A DNA stretch of 64,000 nt from Pollenia angustigena (GCA_930367215.1 OV884056.1:51212308-51276307); one strand, 5' to 3'; shown: positions 22,400-35,269, counted from the first letter of the stretch. The notes: generated from the sequence alone by a model not told the origin. Program-made: numbers and translations.

Positions 22400-23990
22400 A
22401 GAGAAATCTTATTAATAATAAAATTACAATAGTTTTTTTAAATAACGTTAAAATTGGATTTTGTATACTAAAATGAAAAAAAAAAAACGATAAGTAGTTT
22501 TTTTAATAACTCTGCACTATTTTAGAAAGAACTTTTTTTCGTTCTTTGTATTTTTATTGCTCAAAATTTGTGCAGTTTCTTTCAGCTTAATTCGCCGTAC
22601 ATGTATGTTATCAAAGGATCTAGGAATTTGGACGTGATTATGTCGCAAACATTTATTCGAATTTATAATATTAATATGGATTGTAAGAAATAAAAAATAC
22701 ATATATATGTATTTATATTTATATAATTCCTTATACATGTATCGGAAAATGTAAATACATACACACTATCTTATAATGTTAGATATTAAGTATATACAAC
22801 AATAAAAAAAATAGGATTGGTTATAAAACTATATTAAGCAAAATGACAATTATACGTACATAAGTATGTGTATGAGGAAGAGTATATAGCAAATATAAAG
22901 ATAACTTTAACTATATTATACAAAAACTATATAAATAGTTATAAAAAAGTTATACAGAATGTGTTTTGCAGATGCATTTCTTACCAACTGAAGAAACAAA
23001 TAAATAAACAATTTAGAGAGAGGGCGTTGCTAGATTGTCATTGGTTAAACAAGTCTAAAGATACATTCTGGCCTGTGTAGCTTTAGAGAATACATTATAT
23101 AACAAAAATATTATTATGCTACATATTTTGCCTACATCTTATATAAGAGCCAGAGAACGTTGATTATGTAATAAAAATAATTATAAGAATTCTAACAAAT
23201 ACAAGGACATGGAATAGTAAAATTAAAGATACAACTATTTTAGATACATCTACTTGCAACCAAACACTTGCAGATACATCGCAATTGTTGAGTTTTCATT
23301 TGGGTAAATGCTTAACAATCGAAGTTGTTTCATACATACTTTTTATGCTGATTGTGTACAATTTGAGTTTGGAGTATAAATAATCTTGTGGTTTTTATTG
23401 GTCTCATATGTATGTATGCATGAGTTCTTTAATTTTTATTTTTATTTCTCACTTTATTTGCAATTTAGTTAAAAAAAAAAAAAAAAACAAAAAAGAAGAA
23501 AAAAACATCTTTGAAACTAAATAATGCCCACAAACAATAATAACTAGAGATAGAAGCTACAATAAATATAATCGTTAAAAATTCTTGGAAAAACAACCAC
23601 AACATTTTTTAGTACTTTAAAAAGTTTATACTTGTTACAAAAGAGCCATAAAATTTAAAAAAAAAAATAAAAATTGCTTTTTTAAGAATTTAAATCCAAA
23701 ATCATATGAAGTTTCATCTTTAATTTATAACCAAGAGAAAACATATAACTCTTATCCTATAAATAAATAATGCTGATTCTTGTATTTGATTTGAAATTGG
23801 TGTTTTTTTAAGCCCGATAAGAGAACTAACGAAAGGGTTGGTTGTCAAACGAACTGGCATGCTGCGCGTACGTTTTGATCGGTATACTCGTAACAAATCA
23901 CAAAGAATAAATAGATTCATATTTTAATAAAAGTTAGTTTTTTTATTCGACCTTTTTTTATATAATCTCAAAGATATATGTAAAAACTCA
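22400..23990. other. AT-rich spacer
   Basis: Nothing recognised apart from homopolymer A tracts (for example at about 23471-23487). The short open frames carry no motif. Confidence 0.5.
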
Positions 23991-23998
23991 AGCTCGAG

Positions 23999-25182
23999 CA
24001 GTGTTGCCAGTGGCTTTTTCGAAAAAATACCTACACATGCTAATAAAAATCCGATTTTTCCCTACACGTTGAAAAAATTTCCCCTACAAAAATTCCTACG
24101 CATTACATATTATCATTAAAATAGAAGAAAAACATTAGTTATACAAAATATTAAAGCTTTGATCTAAAATAAGTAAAAAACTAAAAAAAAATCATGTGTA
24201 TGTGCTTTTAATTGGCAAGAGGCCATTTGAAAACACCAAATGCACGTCATTCGGCAAATACTTTGTGGCAAACGTTAACTGAAGAATTTAATATCAATGG
24301 ACCACCTATTAGTGAAAAATTTTTTTTTATAAAGCTGAAAAAAGAAATATTCTGCAAAAGTAAACGTTTATTTTTCGCAAGCATCAAAATAAATTACCTT
24401 TTCCCATTCAAGCTTTTAATATCGGATTTGCTTCTAAACAATCTTCTCTGTATCCTTTCATTTTGCTCATGCCCTTCTTTGTCGTCGAACCACAGTGCCA
24501 CAGAATCCATTTTTATTATTTTTTTTCTTACAGAATGTCCTTAATAAATTTTATAAACAATTTTTACAGCCAAACACAAACAATTTATTTATTTTTAATT
24601 TGATGTTTGTGTTCACATTGACGTTTATTTCAGCAGCGTTGCCACGATTTGAAATAAATTGCGAATGCGATTGCGATTGCGAAAGTCTAACAGAATACCA
24701 AATTTTCTTTCACATCGCATTTCATTTGCGCATCGTATTGATTTTCGCATCGCAATTCAGAATAAGCCTCTTGGTTTTTATTGTTCCCGTACTTTTGTAC
24801 ATTTTTGTCTATAAGTGAGAGAAATTTTTGTTTACTCTCATTTTACCAAACTTTACTCAAAAAGTACGGGATCACACCTATTGAATGATAACTAAGAAAA
24901 AACATATACATATTATAAGTGTCGCGAACTTTTTAAACCACAAACAACTCTCGAAATATATTTTCAAGCTTTATTAGGAGAAACAATTTTTTCAACCGTT
25001 TTGGACAATAAAATATCATTTAAAAACGTTTTTATTGACATTTATTTTATACATAATACGATATGATGAAAAATCCATACATTTTGGAGGTTATGAAAAA
25101 TCTGTCCGATTTTCCCTACGCTTCTACTTAAGTACCAAAAATACCTACATGTAGGGATTTTCCCCTACTTCTGGCAACACTG
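23999..25182. mobile_element. hAT element, AGCTCGAG target duplication
   Basis: The termini CAGTGTTGCCAG and their complement are flanked by perfect AGCTCGAG octamers at 23991-23998 and 25183-25190. Subterminal motifs TTTCCCCTACA and GTAGGGATTTTCCCC are repeated at both ends. Most of the interior is non-coding. Confidence 0.9.
24212..24320 (+). pseudogene. Possible zeste/Myb-like DNA-binding domain fragment
   Basis: A short frame reads ...TPNARHSANTLWQTLTEEF followed by NINGPPISE. The pattern 'LW..LT.ELN..GPP' resembles the zeste-type Myb/SANT-like domain common in insect transposon-associated proteins. Only about 35 residues are involved and the downstream part is unrelated, so at best this is a fragment captured in the hAT element. 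Confidence 0.3.
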
Positions 25183-25776
25183 AGCTCGAGGTTATACTTT
25201 GAGATTCATATTTTAGATGGGAAAAGGGTTAATATCTAATTGGTAAATACCCAGTAAATAGAGAAAATTAGGTAAGAATTGGTTAATACACTGGTTTTTA
25301 TCCAAGGGGTGGGGTATATGAGGTAATTTAATCAATATTAACCTCACTCATGGACAATTTCCCCAATTCTATTTAAATATAGTTTTTCATATAATTTTAT
25401 TTTTATTTGACATGAAAAACGAATTTAAAACATAAATTTATATTGCAATAAATTGGTGAAATCGGCCATAACCATCACATACCTTCTGCACAGTTTTAAA
25501 TCAATAAACTCTGGTTTATTTTCCTTTTAATGCAAATTGAAGCAGCTTTTTAATATTTAACGACGTTTTTAAAAACCAAAATTAATTAAAAATTAAATAA
25601 AGTTTGTTAACAGTTAATGAATGCCATATGTATTTGTGTTTTTTAAATAAATGGCCAAAAAAGAAAAAGTAAATATATAAAATTTACTTTAAAACCCAAA
25701 CATCGATTCGCGCAACTTATAGACAAATTAAATTCATGATTTTGATGGCGCACGACCAGAGATGGGTTTAGACTTG

Positions 25777-25800
25777 GGGGCAAATTATGGCATTCGTTGG
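25777..25800 (+). repeat. Single terminus related to MITE 48552-48784
   Basis: GGGGGCAAATTATGGCATTC at about 25777-25796 matches the terminal repeat of 48552-48784 (GGGGGCAAATTATGGCAGTC). No opposite end is seen, so this is a solo end or a relic. Confidence 0.4.
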
Positions 25801-25961
25801 GCGGAATATCGGAACTTTTCCTAATTCTTGGATTATAAAAGAAAATATAGCAAAAAGTTTCAAATATTTGGTAAAAAAAAAAAAAATTTTTTTGTCTCTC
25901 CTGAAAAGTAGTTGTTTTTGACTTACGAGGTTGCGGAAGAAAACCATCGATATATTACATC

Positions 25962-27124
25962 TAGAGTTTTTTTTTCCCGGAGTTTTTCGATTCCCGGGAA
26001 AGCGGGAAAAATGTTTAAATTTCCCGGGATCCCGGGATCCCGCTCCATACAAATAATACAAAGTAAACTTGGTTTTATTAATGAAAAAAACTTTTATAAA
26101 CAAACGTGAGGGAACTTGTTTACAAAGTAAGTAAAATAAATGCTTAAATACTACAAAAACTAATTGAAGATTGAAAGCGGAACTTGAATTATTATTACCT
26201 TTGGCTATTATAAGTAAATTCCGTATTATGATGATCTAGTTTAAGATAAAATAAACATAACAATTGAGGTACTCAAGATATGAGATCAAAAAGTAAAATC
26301 ATAAAATATATAAAATATTTTAATAAATATATTAACATTTTTTAACGGCGTAGGAAATTTCTTTCTGACACACTCAAAGCGTTTAGTGAGTCGCCAAAGA
26401 GTATATTTCTGATTTTGTTTACTGATTACCATGTTTCCGAAAAATTTCGTTTACTTTTTTACCGAGGTTGGACAAATAATTAAAAGTGCACCGTTGTTGC
26501 ATGCTTCTGATGTCAAGGTTGATGCAAAAAATAGCATCATCCGGACACTTCTTACAAACTATTTCTTTTCATTAGGTCCATCTGTAATCTTTAGGACAAT
26601 GTGTTTTTCAAATTGTATGTTTTAGTAACTTACACGAGTTTCATTATTTTTTTATTTCGGTTTCCCCGCACTTCCCGGATATATTACCAAGCTCGATTTT
26701 TTTTGTAGATACGACTATGTTGCAATAACGGAGCGATATGTTTATGTATATCCTATTTTTAAGACTTGTCCATGGTCAATGAGAATTTACTGCCTGCATC
26801 TTATTTTGAATTTATGTTCTTTATCAATTCATCACTTCACTAAATTTATTAATTATCAACTGTTGCACTGCCCATTCTGCTTTTAATAGATTTATTGCCG
26901 CAGGAGACATTGATTTACGTTTGTACACATTTCTTATAATTGATCAAATCGACAACCCATCCACAGATGCTAATTTTTAGAGAAAAGAAAACTAAATTTC
27001 AGAGTAAAAATAGCTGTTTTCTGAAGCTATGAAGAACTTTTTATTTCCCGGGATCCCGCAACAAAAATCCCGGGAAAACGGGAAATATAATAAGTGAAAC
27101 GGGAAATCCCGGGAAAAAACCCTA
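25962..27124. mobile_element. hAT element, ATTACATC target duplication
   Basis: The termini TAGAGTTTTTTTTTCCCGG and the complement of TAGGGTTTTTTCCCGGGATT (hAT YARNG start) are flanked by perfect ATTACATC octamers at 25954-25961 and 27125-27132. Subterminal CCCGGGATCCCG and CGGGAAA motifs are clustered at both ends in opposite orientation. No transposase motif could be read in the interior. Confidence 0.9.
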
Positions 27125-27132
27125 ATTACATC

Positions 27133-28122
27133 ACAACCATCCAATATCTTCAAAATAATCGGGCACAAATTCATTCCATAGAAAATTTATTAGCCGAACC
27201 AAAAACCATTCCACCAAATAACTACAAGGCAAACTTTCTTTAAAGATAAACACAACTTCAACTGCATCTATGTTGTAGTTTGACATGAAAATTGTTAAAA
27301 GGTTTGTCGGTTCACTTTCATGTAGCACATGTTGCATGTAACAAGATGCATTTGTTACATCAAACTTGCTTGCTTAACACATTTCCTTGTGTCTGCTTGC
27401 AACCTTTCAAATTGAAATCGTTTTTTTTTTTTTTTTGCAAATCTTTTTTTTTAATTTCAAATTTAAATTGCTTTTTGTATATGCGCCTCACATTTATGGG
27501 AGTTAACGACCACTTTTATGTATAAGTTACTTTTCATCGCTTCCTTTTCTTACAATTCGCACATACTTTTGTATGTGCATAGTTTTGCATGTGTGAGCAT
27601 GTGTTTGTGTCTATATACTTATTTCAACACCGGAAGCAGGAAATGAAAACATTGCATTGGAGTATTACATGATTTGAGTGTGTTGCAAAACAAAATATAA
27701 TAATGAAAAACAATATCTTGGGTGGAGCTATAAACTTGAACTCAATGTGAATGCATGCGATGACTTCTTACATGGATTTAATAGAAGTTTGGGAGCTAAC
27801 TTTACAATTTTGTTTATTGCATTCACATATTTTAATGTTTGTAATTTATTATACGTACCCGTAATTTTTTTCTAGTTAAGGTGTAAGATCAACCTTAAAC
27901 TTGAAATAGGATTTTATTATTTAAAAGAAATTTACAAAATTGTCTAATTAATTATAAAAAGTGATAAAAATTACATACTTTTAGCTGGACAAAGACAAAA
28001 ACTTTTTCTCAATCCAGCAGGAGGAAAAGCTATTTCTCTTGCTTACATGAGAAATTTTTTTTTTTGGGAAATATTTTTATTTCTATAACTGAATGGGGAG
28101 ATATTAATATTTAAACAGAACT
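27133..28122. other. Spacer, nothing recognised
   Basis: AT-rich single-copy-looking sequence with long T tracts (27421-27436). No gene or terminal repeats were detected. Confidence 0.45.
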
Positions 28123-28130
28123 GCTTCAAC

Positions 28131-29368
28131 CAGTGATGCCAACTATTTGAGAGCAAAAAGCACTTTAAGATTTAAAAAAAGCACTAAAAAGCACTATTTC
28201 GAGCCAAAAAAAAGCGTAAAAAAGCACTAAGCTATTTTTACAATTTAATTAAACACAAAACAAGTTGCATCCGGCTGTGCCGAATATTATATACCTCCAA
28301 AATTAAAAAAAAGGCTACGGCGTTGGTGGGGACCATTTTCATTTTCATTTAAGATTAAATATTAAATATAATTTACATTTGTATATAAACATTTTTACAT
28401 GTATTATTATTATCTTCAATAAAAATAATATCATCCAAATCATTTAGAGTTTAAATTGGCCATAAAACAGTTTTTAACTAATACAGTGCGAGCTCGATTT
28501 TGGTAACTCGAAAAAATATGGCCTGTTGCATTAAACTTAATGGCAGCCCATATTTGATAAAAAGAAACTTATATTTTATCGTTTAAATAAATCTAAATTA
28601 AAATCGTGCAAAGTTTAATAAAACAATTGGCTTATGATATTATCCAATTATTTTAACATATGTACGCTTCTGAATAAAGAACACACATAAGGTGTAAAAT
28701 AGAAAAAACATGTATGTTTGCAATCTGATACTTAGTCAAACCTTTTTTCAATAGCACTAGAGGTAGAAGTGCACAACACGTGGAAAACTAAAGCGCTGTT
28801 TTTAATTTATTTAACACTTTGCATATACCAAGCTACGGCTTTTTTTTTTTTTTTGAAGTGTTTGCGTTTTTTGTACGGTTTCCGACTGCATCTTTTTTTA
28901 ACAATTCCTAATATTTTTCAATCCATATTCTATCTTACCGAAATACATCGTTTTTATTACGATTACTAAATAAGTTGTCAACGCTAAAATATGCAACGTT
29001 TCGTAAAATATCCAAATTTTTAGGAAGCCTAGCTCTAACCTCGTAAATAAAGTTTTTGGTAAAACGAATGTACATAACTTTCATTTATCACTTTTTTATC
29101 ATTTGAAATCTTAAAATCTTTACGAGCGTTCTGAAAATTGTACCGCAAATAGCAAAGTTCAACTTAATCATCCTCTATATAATTGTATTTTTTATAAATG
29201 GTAGAAAAAAAATAAAAATTGTAAAAAGCACTAAAGGCACTAACGAAAAATTTAAAAAGCACCAAGTTAGTGCTTTTTTTTAGTTTGGCACTATGGATAA
29301 AATTTTGGCGTTTTGAGGTATCAAAAAGCACCATAAATAGTGCCAAAAGCACTAAGTTGGTATCACTG
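28131..29368. mobile_element. hAT-type element, copy B (unfilled for both nested insertions)
   Basis: The termini CAGTGATGCCAACTATTTGA and the complement of CAGTGATACCAACTTAGTGC are flanked by perfect GCTTCAAC octamers at 28123-28130 and 29369-29376. It is nearly identical to 12830-18298 once that copy's insertions are removed. It is non-autonomous; the 62-codon minus-strand frame in each copy is shared repeat sequence without recognisable motif. Confidence 0.95.
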
Positions 29369-29426
29369 GCTTCAACCTCACATTTTTGAGAGCGTTTTTT
29401 CTTATGCTCTCACATATAAACACTTA

Positions 29427-30331
29427 CAGCCGTATTCATAAAAAGTTCTTATTTTAAGCTTATTGTATGTAATAACTATCAAACGCTTTTTGTCTTATAA
29501 ACCTCCTATAAAAATTTGTATTGATAAACGCACATTAACATCTCTTTTACTATTAACTGTTTGTGGCGTTTTTGTGTTTAAGTATGGCAACTTTCTTTAT
29601 ATTTTGCTGCCATTTTATTGCTAGTGATGCATGAAACTTTTATTCGGTTAACATGATATTAATTTTTTATAATTTAAGATCTTAAAAATTATTCTTATAA
29701 TATAAAAATACATATTATTTTAGTTTCTGAACAAAATTTTACCGAAAGGTAATATAAAAATGTTTGTTTGAACCTTTTTTTAAATAAACGATAAGAAAGT
29801 ATTCGAATGAAAAGTTTGTTTACCTTTTATTTGCATCACTATTATTTTGAATGGTTATTTTCCTTATTTCTTTAATTTTTGGACAACAATTCGTTCTTTA
29901 AAACATTAAAAATACTAATTGCAATAATTTTAAAAATAATTAAAGCGAATATCTGCATTTGCCTCTGTACGCATTCATTTAAATCATATGCCACATTTTT
30001 AAAATATTTTAAAATATAACTTTAAATTGGTTGTCTAAAATAAAAAAAAATTAATTAAATGTATTAAACATCTCCATATTAATAAATAAAACGTTTTTTT
30101 TTATTATTTTAAAACATATTTCACGAAAATAATATCATAAAATGCAAACATTTATCAAAATGTAATTTTATTTTTGGTTTAAAGAAGGGTAAATCCAACA
30201 ATAAATTTTCTTACTTTATGAATGGTTTATTAAAGGTTCAATAGACTATTTTTCGTTTATGAATACAACTTTAGCAATTTTTCCTTAAATATGGTTAATT
30301 AATCATTAATAAGTTTTTATGAATACGGCTG
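29427..30331. mobile_element. MITE, Harbinger-like, GTATTCATAAA family, 905 bp
   Basis: The termini CAGCCGTATTCATAAAAAGT and the complement of CAGCCGTATTCATAAAAACT are flanked by TTA at 29424-29426 and 30332-30334. They share CCGTATTCATAAA with 19569-19684. It is very AT-rich and non-coding. Confidence 0.85.
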
Positions 30332-30680
30332 TTATTCTCTCAACAATGATACCATTCTTTCATTAAATTTCATACATTTTGTAAACAAGGAAAAATAAGA
30401 ACAAAATAAGAGAAAAGATGGAATTTAAATTAACAGTCGACGATTTAATTATGGATTTTAGTATTTTTGCCTATAGTTGAAGACTTAAGGCCTAACTGTA
30501 ATATGTTTATGCTAGCTTAAGCTTAAAATATCAATTCTTTGACCAAATTTTCTTAAGTGTCTACAATTGAAAAATAAACTATACTAAAATATCGAGCAAT
30601 TGAGTTTTTTTTTTTTTGGATATTTTTCAATATGTAACTGAATCCTTAGGCAAAGTACTAAAAGTTTCGCTCTTTGCTTA

Positions 30681-31293
30681 AGGTGCATGTAGACGACATG
30701 TTTTTTACATCTGACTTGTCAACTTTTCAAGTCACATGTAATTGTGCATGTCTGTCAAAATGGCTGTTGTACAGAAGGTTTATAATATTCGGTCACAAAC
30801 GTACATGTAATTTGCTTCTGACATTGTCTCTGTTTTTTCCCATAGTTGTTGCAAAAACCAAAACAAAATTGCCGCCACGAAAATTTTTATTTACGCCGTA
30901 AAATAATTTAGCCATCTTAACATACTTTTCTTTTAATTCAAAGATACCAATTTAGGATATTATAATGAAACGGTTTTTATATAAATATTTACATAAATTC
31001 TATTCAATAGTGGGATGATTATACATATTTCGGTATTGTAAAATATAAACTTCAGCCGGCTAATGATTCCGTCAATAGTGGACGCCGCTGCCGGTTTCCT
31101 AGCGGCATAGATTTCTGATGTCAGATGGTTTGTCAGAAGAAAATAGAGCATGCTCTAATTGAAATTTTGTCAGATGTCTTTGCATCTGCCTTTTACAGAA
31201 GCAAAGTTTAAAAGGTAACACACGACATGTATGTATTTTGGAGTGGGAAATTTGAAATGTCAGATCACAAAAACATGTCGTGTACGGTTGCCT
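30681..31293. mobile_element. MITE, Harbinger-like, 613 bp
   Basis: The inverted ends AGGTGCATGTAGACGACATG and AGGCAACCGTACACGACATG (the latter on the complement) continue with TTTTT..A(C)ATCTGAC. They are flanked by TTA at 30678-30680 and 31294-31296. It is non-coding. Confidence 0.75.
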
Positions 31294-31311
31294 TTAAGCA
31301 ACACAGAAAAA

Positions 31312-31488
31312 GGCCCCTATTACGGTTTACAACTCAACTCATTTGAGTTGTAATTTCTTGATTTTTGTATTATGGTTTACAACTTTGCTAAATTGCGGTG
31401 AACAAAAACAGCAAAAATTACAACTGATCACAACCAGTTGTATTTATTACAACTCAACTGAGTTGAGTTGTAAACCGTAATAGGGGCC
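31312..31488. mobile_element. MITE, GGCCCCTATTACGG termini, 177 bp
   Basis: Perfect terminal repeats of at least 28 bp begin GGCCCCTATTACGGTTTACA. The interior repeats ACAACTCAACT/AGTTGTAA motifs. The flanks are A-rich (AAA on both sides), so the target duplication is ambiguous. Confidence 0.8.
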
Positions 31489-31603
31489 AAAAATAATTTT
31501 CATATTTGAATACGAAAATCGCATAGGATTTGATAAACAAAAATTAATTTTCTGGATAACGATTTTTGCGGTATTGATAAAAAAAGCTTGTATGTATAGT
31601 TAT

Positions 31604-32926
31604 TCACCCCTATCGTGAATAACAAGTGGAATTTTTGTTCCTATGAAATTTTCATTCCCCTCGAAGGGAAAAAAGCAATCGTGAATCTCATGTGAAAAAT
31701 TTTTCACGCTATCAGTTCCAGTGAATGTAAAAAAAGAAGAAATAATGAAAAAATTAAAAATCAAAAAAATTTTTGTTCAAAAATATACAAGTATATATTT
31801 AAAAGAAAAGTTAAAATAATAACCCCGGGTCTCCAGGTAGCAATATTTATTGCGGAAAACGTCAAATTTGATTGCTACATTAAATTTGCGACGTATAGAC
31901 CGCAAATTGCCATGAGTGGCAATCCATTGCGCAATGATTGCTCTTCTGATTGCTTGAGCAATTATTGCTTAGCAATCTGCTGTCAAATCAGTTGTAGTTT
32001 ATCTGACATTTAATTTTTCTGTACGGTTGTTTATTTATTAGTGTGTTTATTTATTAAAAAAAGCAATCAAGAAAAAACCGCCAAGTGAAAAAATATTTCA
32101 ACAAAATACAGCAAAAGTTTCTATATATTATATTTTTAAATAAACGCCAATATCAACAAAAGCAAACGACGAATTTGTTTTTTTGTATATTTTTATTTTT
32201 TCAATAGAACAACACAAGTTTTAGGTTTCTTTCCTTACAATTAATTATTTTATTAATTTAAAAAAGAATATTTAACAACCACTTCAAAACACAACATAAA
32301 ACATTTGTTATAAATGCAGCCACAAAACCTAATACAACTTCTCGCGGTGAAAATTTCAAATTTATGGCAAAGCAATTTCAAGTGTTCTCCAGCAATATAA
32401 TCTGCAATTATTGCTCCATTGTTCTGCCGACGTTATTGCTTGTACTTAGCAATAAAAATTGCTACGTGGAGACCCAGCGTAAAGCAAAATATTTAGTATT
32501 GGAGGTATAGTGTGATTACAACGTTAGTTTTTTGCACTTTTTCAATTTAATGTAGTAAAATATTTTCCAAAATTCTGCCACCAAGTCAATCGAAAGCTTC
32601 ACAAATCCGCGGGCAGTCGTCCTGTTGTTTTGCATTTTGTTGAGCAATATGTCGGTTTGTGCCTTATTAACTTTATTAACCCTTAATATTCGATTTATAG
32701 GAGGAGCTACTTACATACATGTTCTGTACTTCTAGCAAAAATAAAGTGAGAAAATCTAAAGGAAATTTGAACAAATTACGAGGGAAAAAATTTTTCACGA
32801 TAAGGGGAATTTTTTCCCGTGAACATTTTTTCGCGTTATTATTCTCCTTTGAATTACAATTTTTCATGGGAGTTGTTCATGATCGCAAATATGCGAAAAG
32901 GGGAAAAATTATTCACGATAGGGGTG
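31604..32926. mobile_element. TIR element TCACCCCTATCGTGAATAA family, copy B
   Basis: Same family as 19332-20119, filled by the MITE at 31823-32479 and empty at the site where copy A carries 19569-19684. It is non-coding. Confidence 0.8.
31823..32479. mobile_element. MITE, Harbinger-like, GGGTCTCCA termini, 657 bp
   Basis: The termini CCCCGGGTCTCCAGGTAGCA and CGCTGGGTCTCCACGTAGCA (complement) are flanked by TAA at 31820-31822 and 32480-32482. Copy A (near 19550) shows the unfilled TAATAAAGCAAAA site, confirming the insertion. The interior is rich in AGCAATxATTGC motifs that may be transposase-binding repeats (inference). Confidence 0.9.
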
Positions 32927-33079
32927 ATTGAATTTTTAGTCAACTACCAAGTATTTTTGATTAATAAAAAAATTGTTGCCCAAAAAAATGTTCTTCAATA
33001 AAATGTTGACGTGATTTGTTAAAATAAATTGTTGGAAATTTTTGAGAATTACAGATGGAAAAGAGTTGTAAAAATACGT

Positions 33080-33921
33080 GGGGGATTCACAAGGTGTGAT
33101 AAAGTCATAAGTCTTAAAATAATAACATGAAAAAATATGACTCTTGTAAACAACCCCTCATAATTTAGTATTCTATTTTGAATTTAAATCAGCTGATTTA
33201 AAACAAATATAAAAAAATAAATATTTACGTAACATCATAATATTTTTTAATTCTAATCCACGAATAAACAAATTAAATTATGTAGATCTTAGTCTGAGTT
33301 CATACGGCTCATGTCTTATTGACAAGATTCTTCCTTTTTCTTCTTTAAACATGAGTTGGCGTTCAAATGATTCATGTCATGTTGACGATATGTGCTTTTT
33401 TGATATTGAAAACAATAACAAAATTAAACAACGAATGAAAAAGCAAAACGTAAAGACAGTACATACATCTGTGTACTCGTTTCTTTTCCCCTCGTCCCTC
33501 TCGCCAACAAAGTAGCAATCATGTCAATAAGACAAGACACAAGACTTACCTGACTATTTTCCATTTTTTAGACGCAAACCACAAATTAATTTTATTTTGT
33601 TTGTTTACCAAACATCAGAGTCCTAAGCCGACATAATTTGACGCCGCAAGTGCTTTGTTGCAAAAATTGCTAGCCGCAGGTCAAATTCGGATATTAGCCG
33701 GATAAAACTTAACCATCAACGGCGACGGCTACAAAAACTAAAGCGGTTCGGCTCAGCCGCTCAGCGCAGGTCTCTTCTGATTAATTACGACAGCACAATG
33801 AACAAAGCAAGCAAAGTTCTATTAATTTAAGACACTTTTTGTTTACAAAGCACCAACAATATTTTGAAACCATTGTAAAATGTTAAAACATTATGACAAT
33901 ATAACACCTTGTGAATACCCC
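33080..33921. mobile_element. TIR element, GGGGATTCACAAGGTGT termini
   Basis: The ends GGGGGATTCACAAGGTGTG and GGGGTATTCACAAGGTGTTA (complement) continue for about 45 bp. The interior holds further inverted segments (33300-33345 against 33510-33550). No clean target duplication was found, so the superfamily is unassigned. Confidence 0.65.
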
Positions 33922-34387
33922 AACTGTATTTACTTTGATTCAAAAATTTTTTTTTATTTAACATGAAGAAATGTTTAATTATTTCATTATTAAATATGTT
34001 TTATTGTGTGCTCTATTGCAAAGTGTAAATTTGATAAATTTTTTCATTTTATCAAACAAAAAGTTTGTTGACCTAATATTTTATTTTCAACAAACTGTGT
34101 TCTTAAAAATTTTTTTAAGATATTTTTTTCTGTGAAATGATACTTGACGAAACTTAACGAAAAGTTGTACACTTTTGATTATATTTATTCGCACATTTGC
34201 TTATGTAAGCTAAAGCACATTATAGTTAGGTTTTTAAGGCCCAAACATAATTTTTATGAGCTGGCTTAAGCAAAAATAATTTTCATATTAGAATACGAAA
34301 ATTGCATATTTGATTAAAAAAAAATTTGAATTTTCTGCGATGACGATTCTTGTGGTATTGATAAAAAAGTTTGTAGTTATATTTATT

Positions 34388-34594
34388 CAGGGGTGTGCTG
34401 GAAATCGAAAACGTAAAACGCAAGAATTTGGAAGTTGTTTTTCATACACTTTTTATCTAATTTTTATAACTTTTTTATATAAAATTCTGTTTATTAGAGA
34501 AATATTTTATACAGATATTTTATTACTGAAATCTTAGTAAAAACGACTTTTAAAATTCTTGCGTTTTGCGTTTTTGATTACCAGCACACCCCTG
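34388..34594. mobile_element. hAT-like MITE, CAGGGGTGTGCTGG family, copy 2
   Basis: The termini CAGGGGTGTGCTGGAAATCG and their imperfect complement enclose an interior aligned with 21021-21241. No convincing duplication was seen (TATTTATT and ATTAGTAA flanks). Confidence 0.7.
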
Positions 34595-34654
34595 ATTAGT
34601 AAAGTTTTTCCTCGGATTCAAAAAATTAATTAACAAGGTTTCGTTAAAATGTGC

Positions 34655-34790
34655 TGAATTCCCATTTAATACTATTGCTACACTGAAATTGTTTGTTGAT
34701 GGGTTAAGCTTTTCCCATGCGCATTTAACTTGCTGCTTAGGCCGGATTATCAGCAAACTTCATCCAAAGATTTTAGAAAAACTAAAGATA
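34655..34790 (+). repeat. Dispersed repeat, copy 3
   Basis: Same family as 7375-7575: TTGTTGATGGGTTAAGCTTT, CCCATGCGCATTTAACTTGC and TGCTTAGGCC. Confidence 0.5.
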
Positions 34791-35269
34791 TTATACAAAT
34801 AGAACTATTAAGCGAATTAGATTTTTAGTCAACAAACAAGTTTATTGAGGCAATTAAAAAAAGTGGTTGCCCAAAATGTTTGAATTAATGGACAAATATA
34901 TATTAAAAAACCGACAAAAGTTTTATTAATTCTGACTTTACTTTGATTCAAATACTTTTTTTATTGAAATATGTAGAAATATTTAATTATTTCATTGAGT
35001 GCTATTTCGCAAGGTGTAATTTTGATAAATATTTTCATTGAATCAAATAAAAAGTTTGTTGAATTAAAATTTTGTTTTTTTATCAAACGGTGTTGTTAAA
35101 AATTTGATTGAGATATTTCTTAAGCAAAGTGAGAAAATGGTCGCACAGATCGCAATCAGATTTTTTTTTTAATGTATTTGAGAGGCTTTTAGTTTAAGTA
35201 TTTTTGACAGTAGCTTAAGCTTGATCATGGGTGTTAGAGCTGGGCCTTCAGTTTTGTTTTAAAAATTTT

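Larger units (their letters stand above)
34237..35247. mobile_element. Harbinger-like element, AGGCCCA termini, about 1 kb
   Basis: The ends AGGCCCAAACATAATTTTTA...GCTTAAGC and AGGCCCAGCTCTAACACCCA...GCTTAAGC (complement) are flanked by TTA (34234-34236) and TCA (35248-35250). A hAT-like MITE is nested at 34388-34594. Segments of its interior also occur around 31489-31600, 32927-33000 and 33925-34130, so a second, heavily interrupted copy lies just upstream. Confidence 0.6.
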
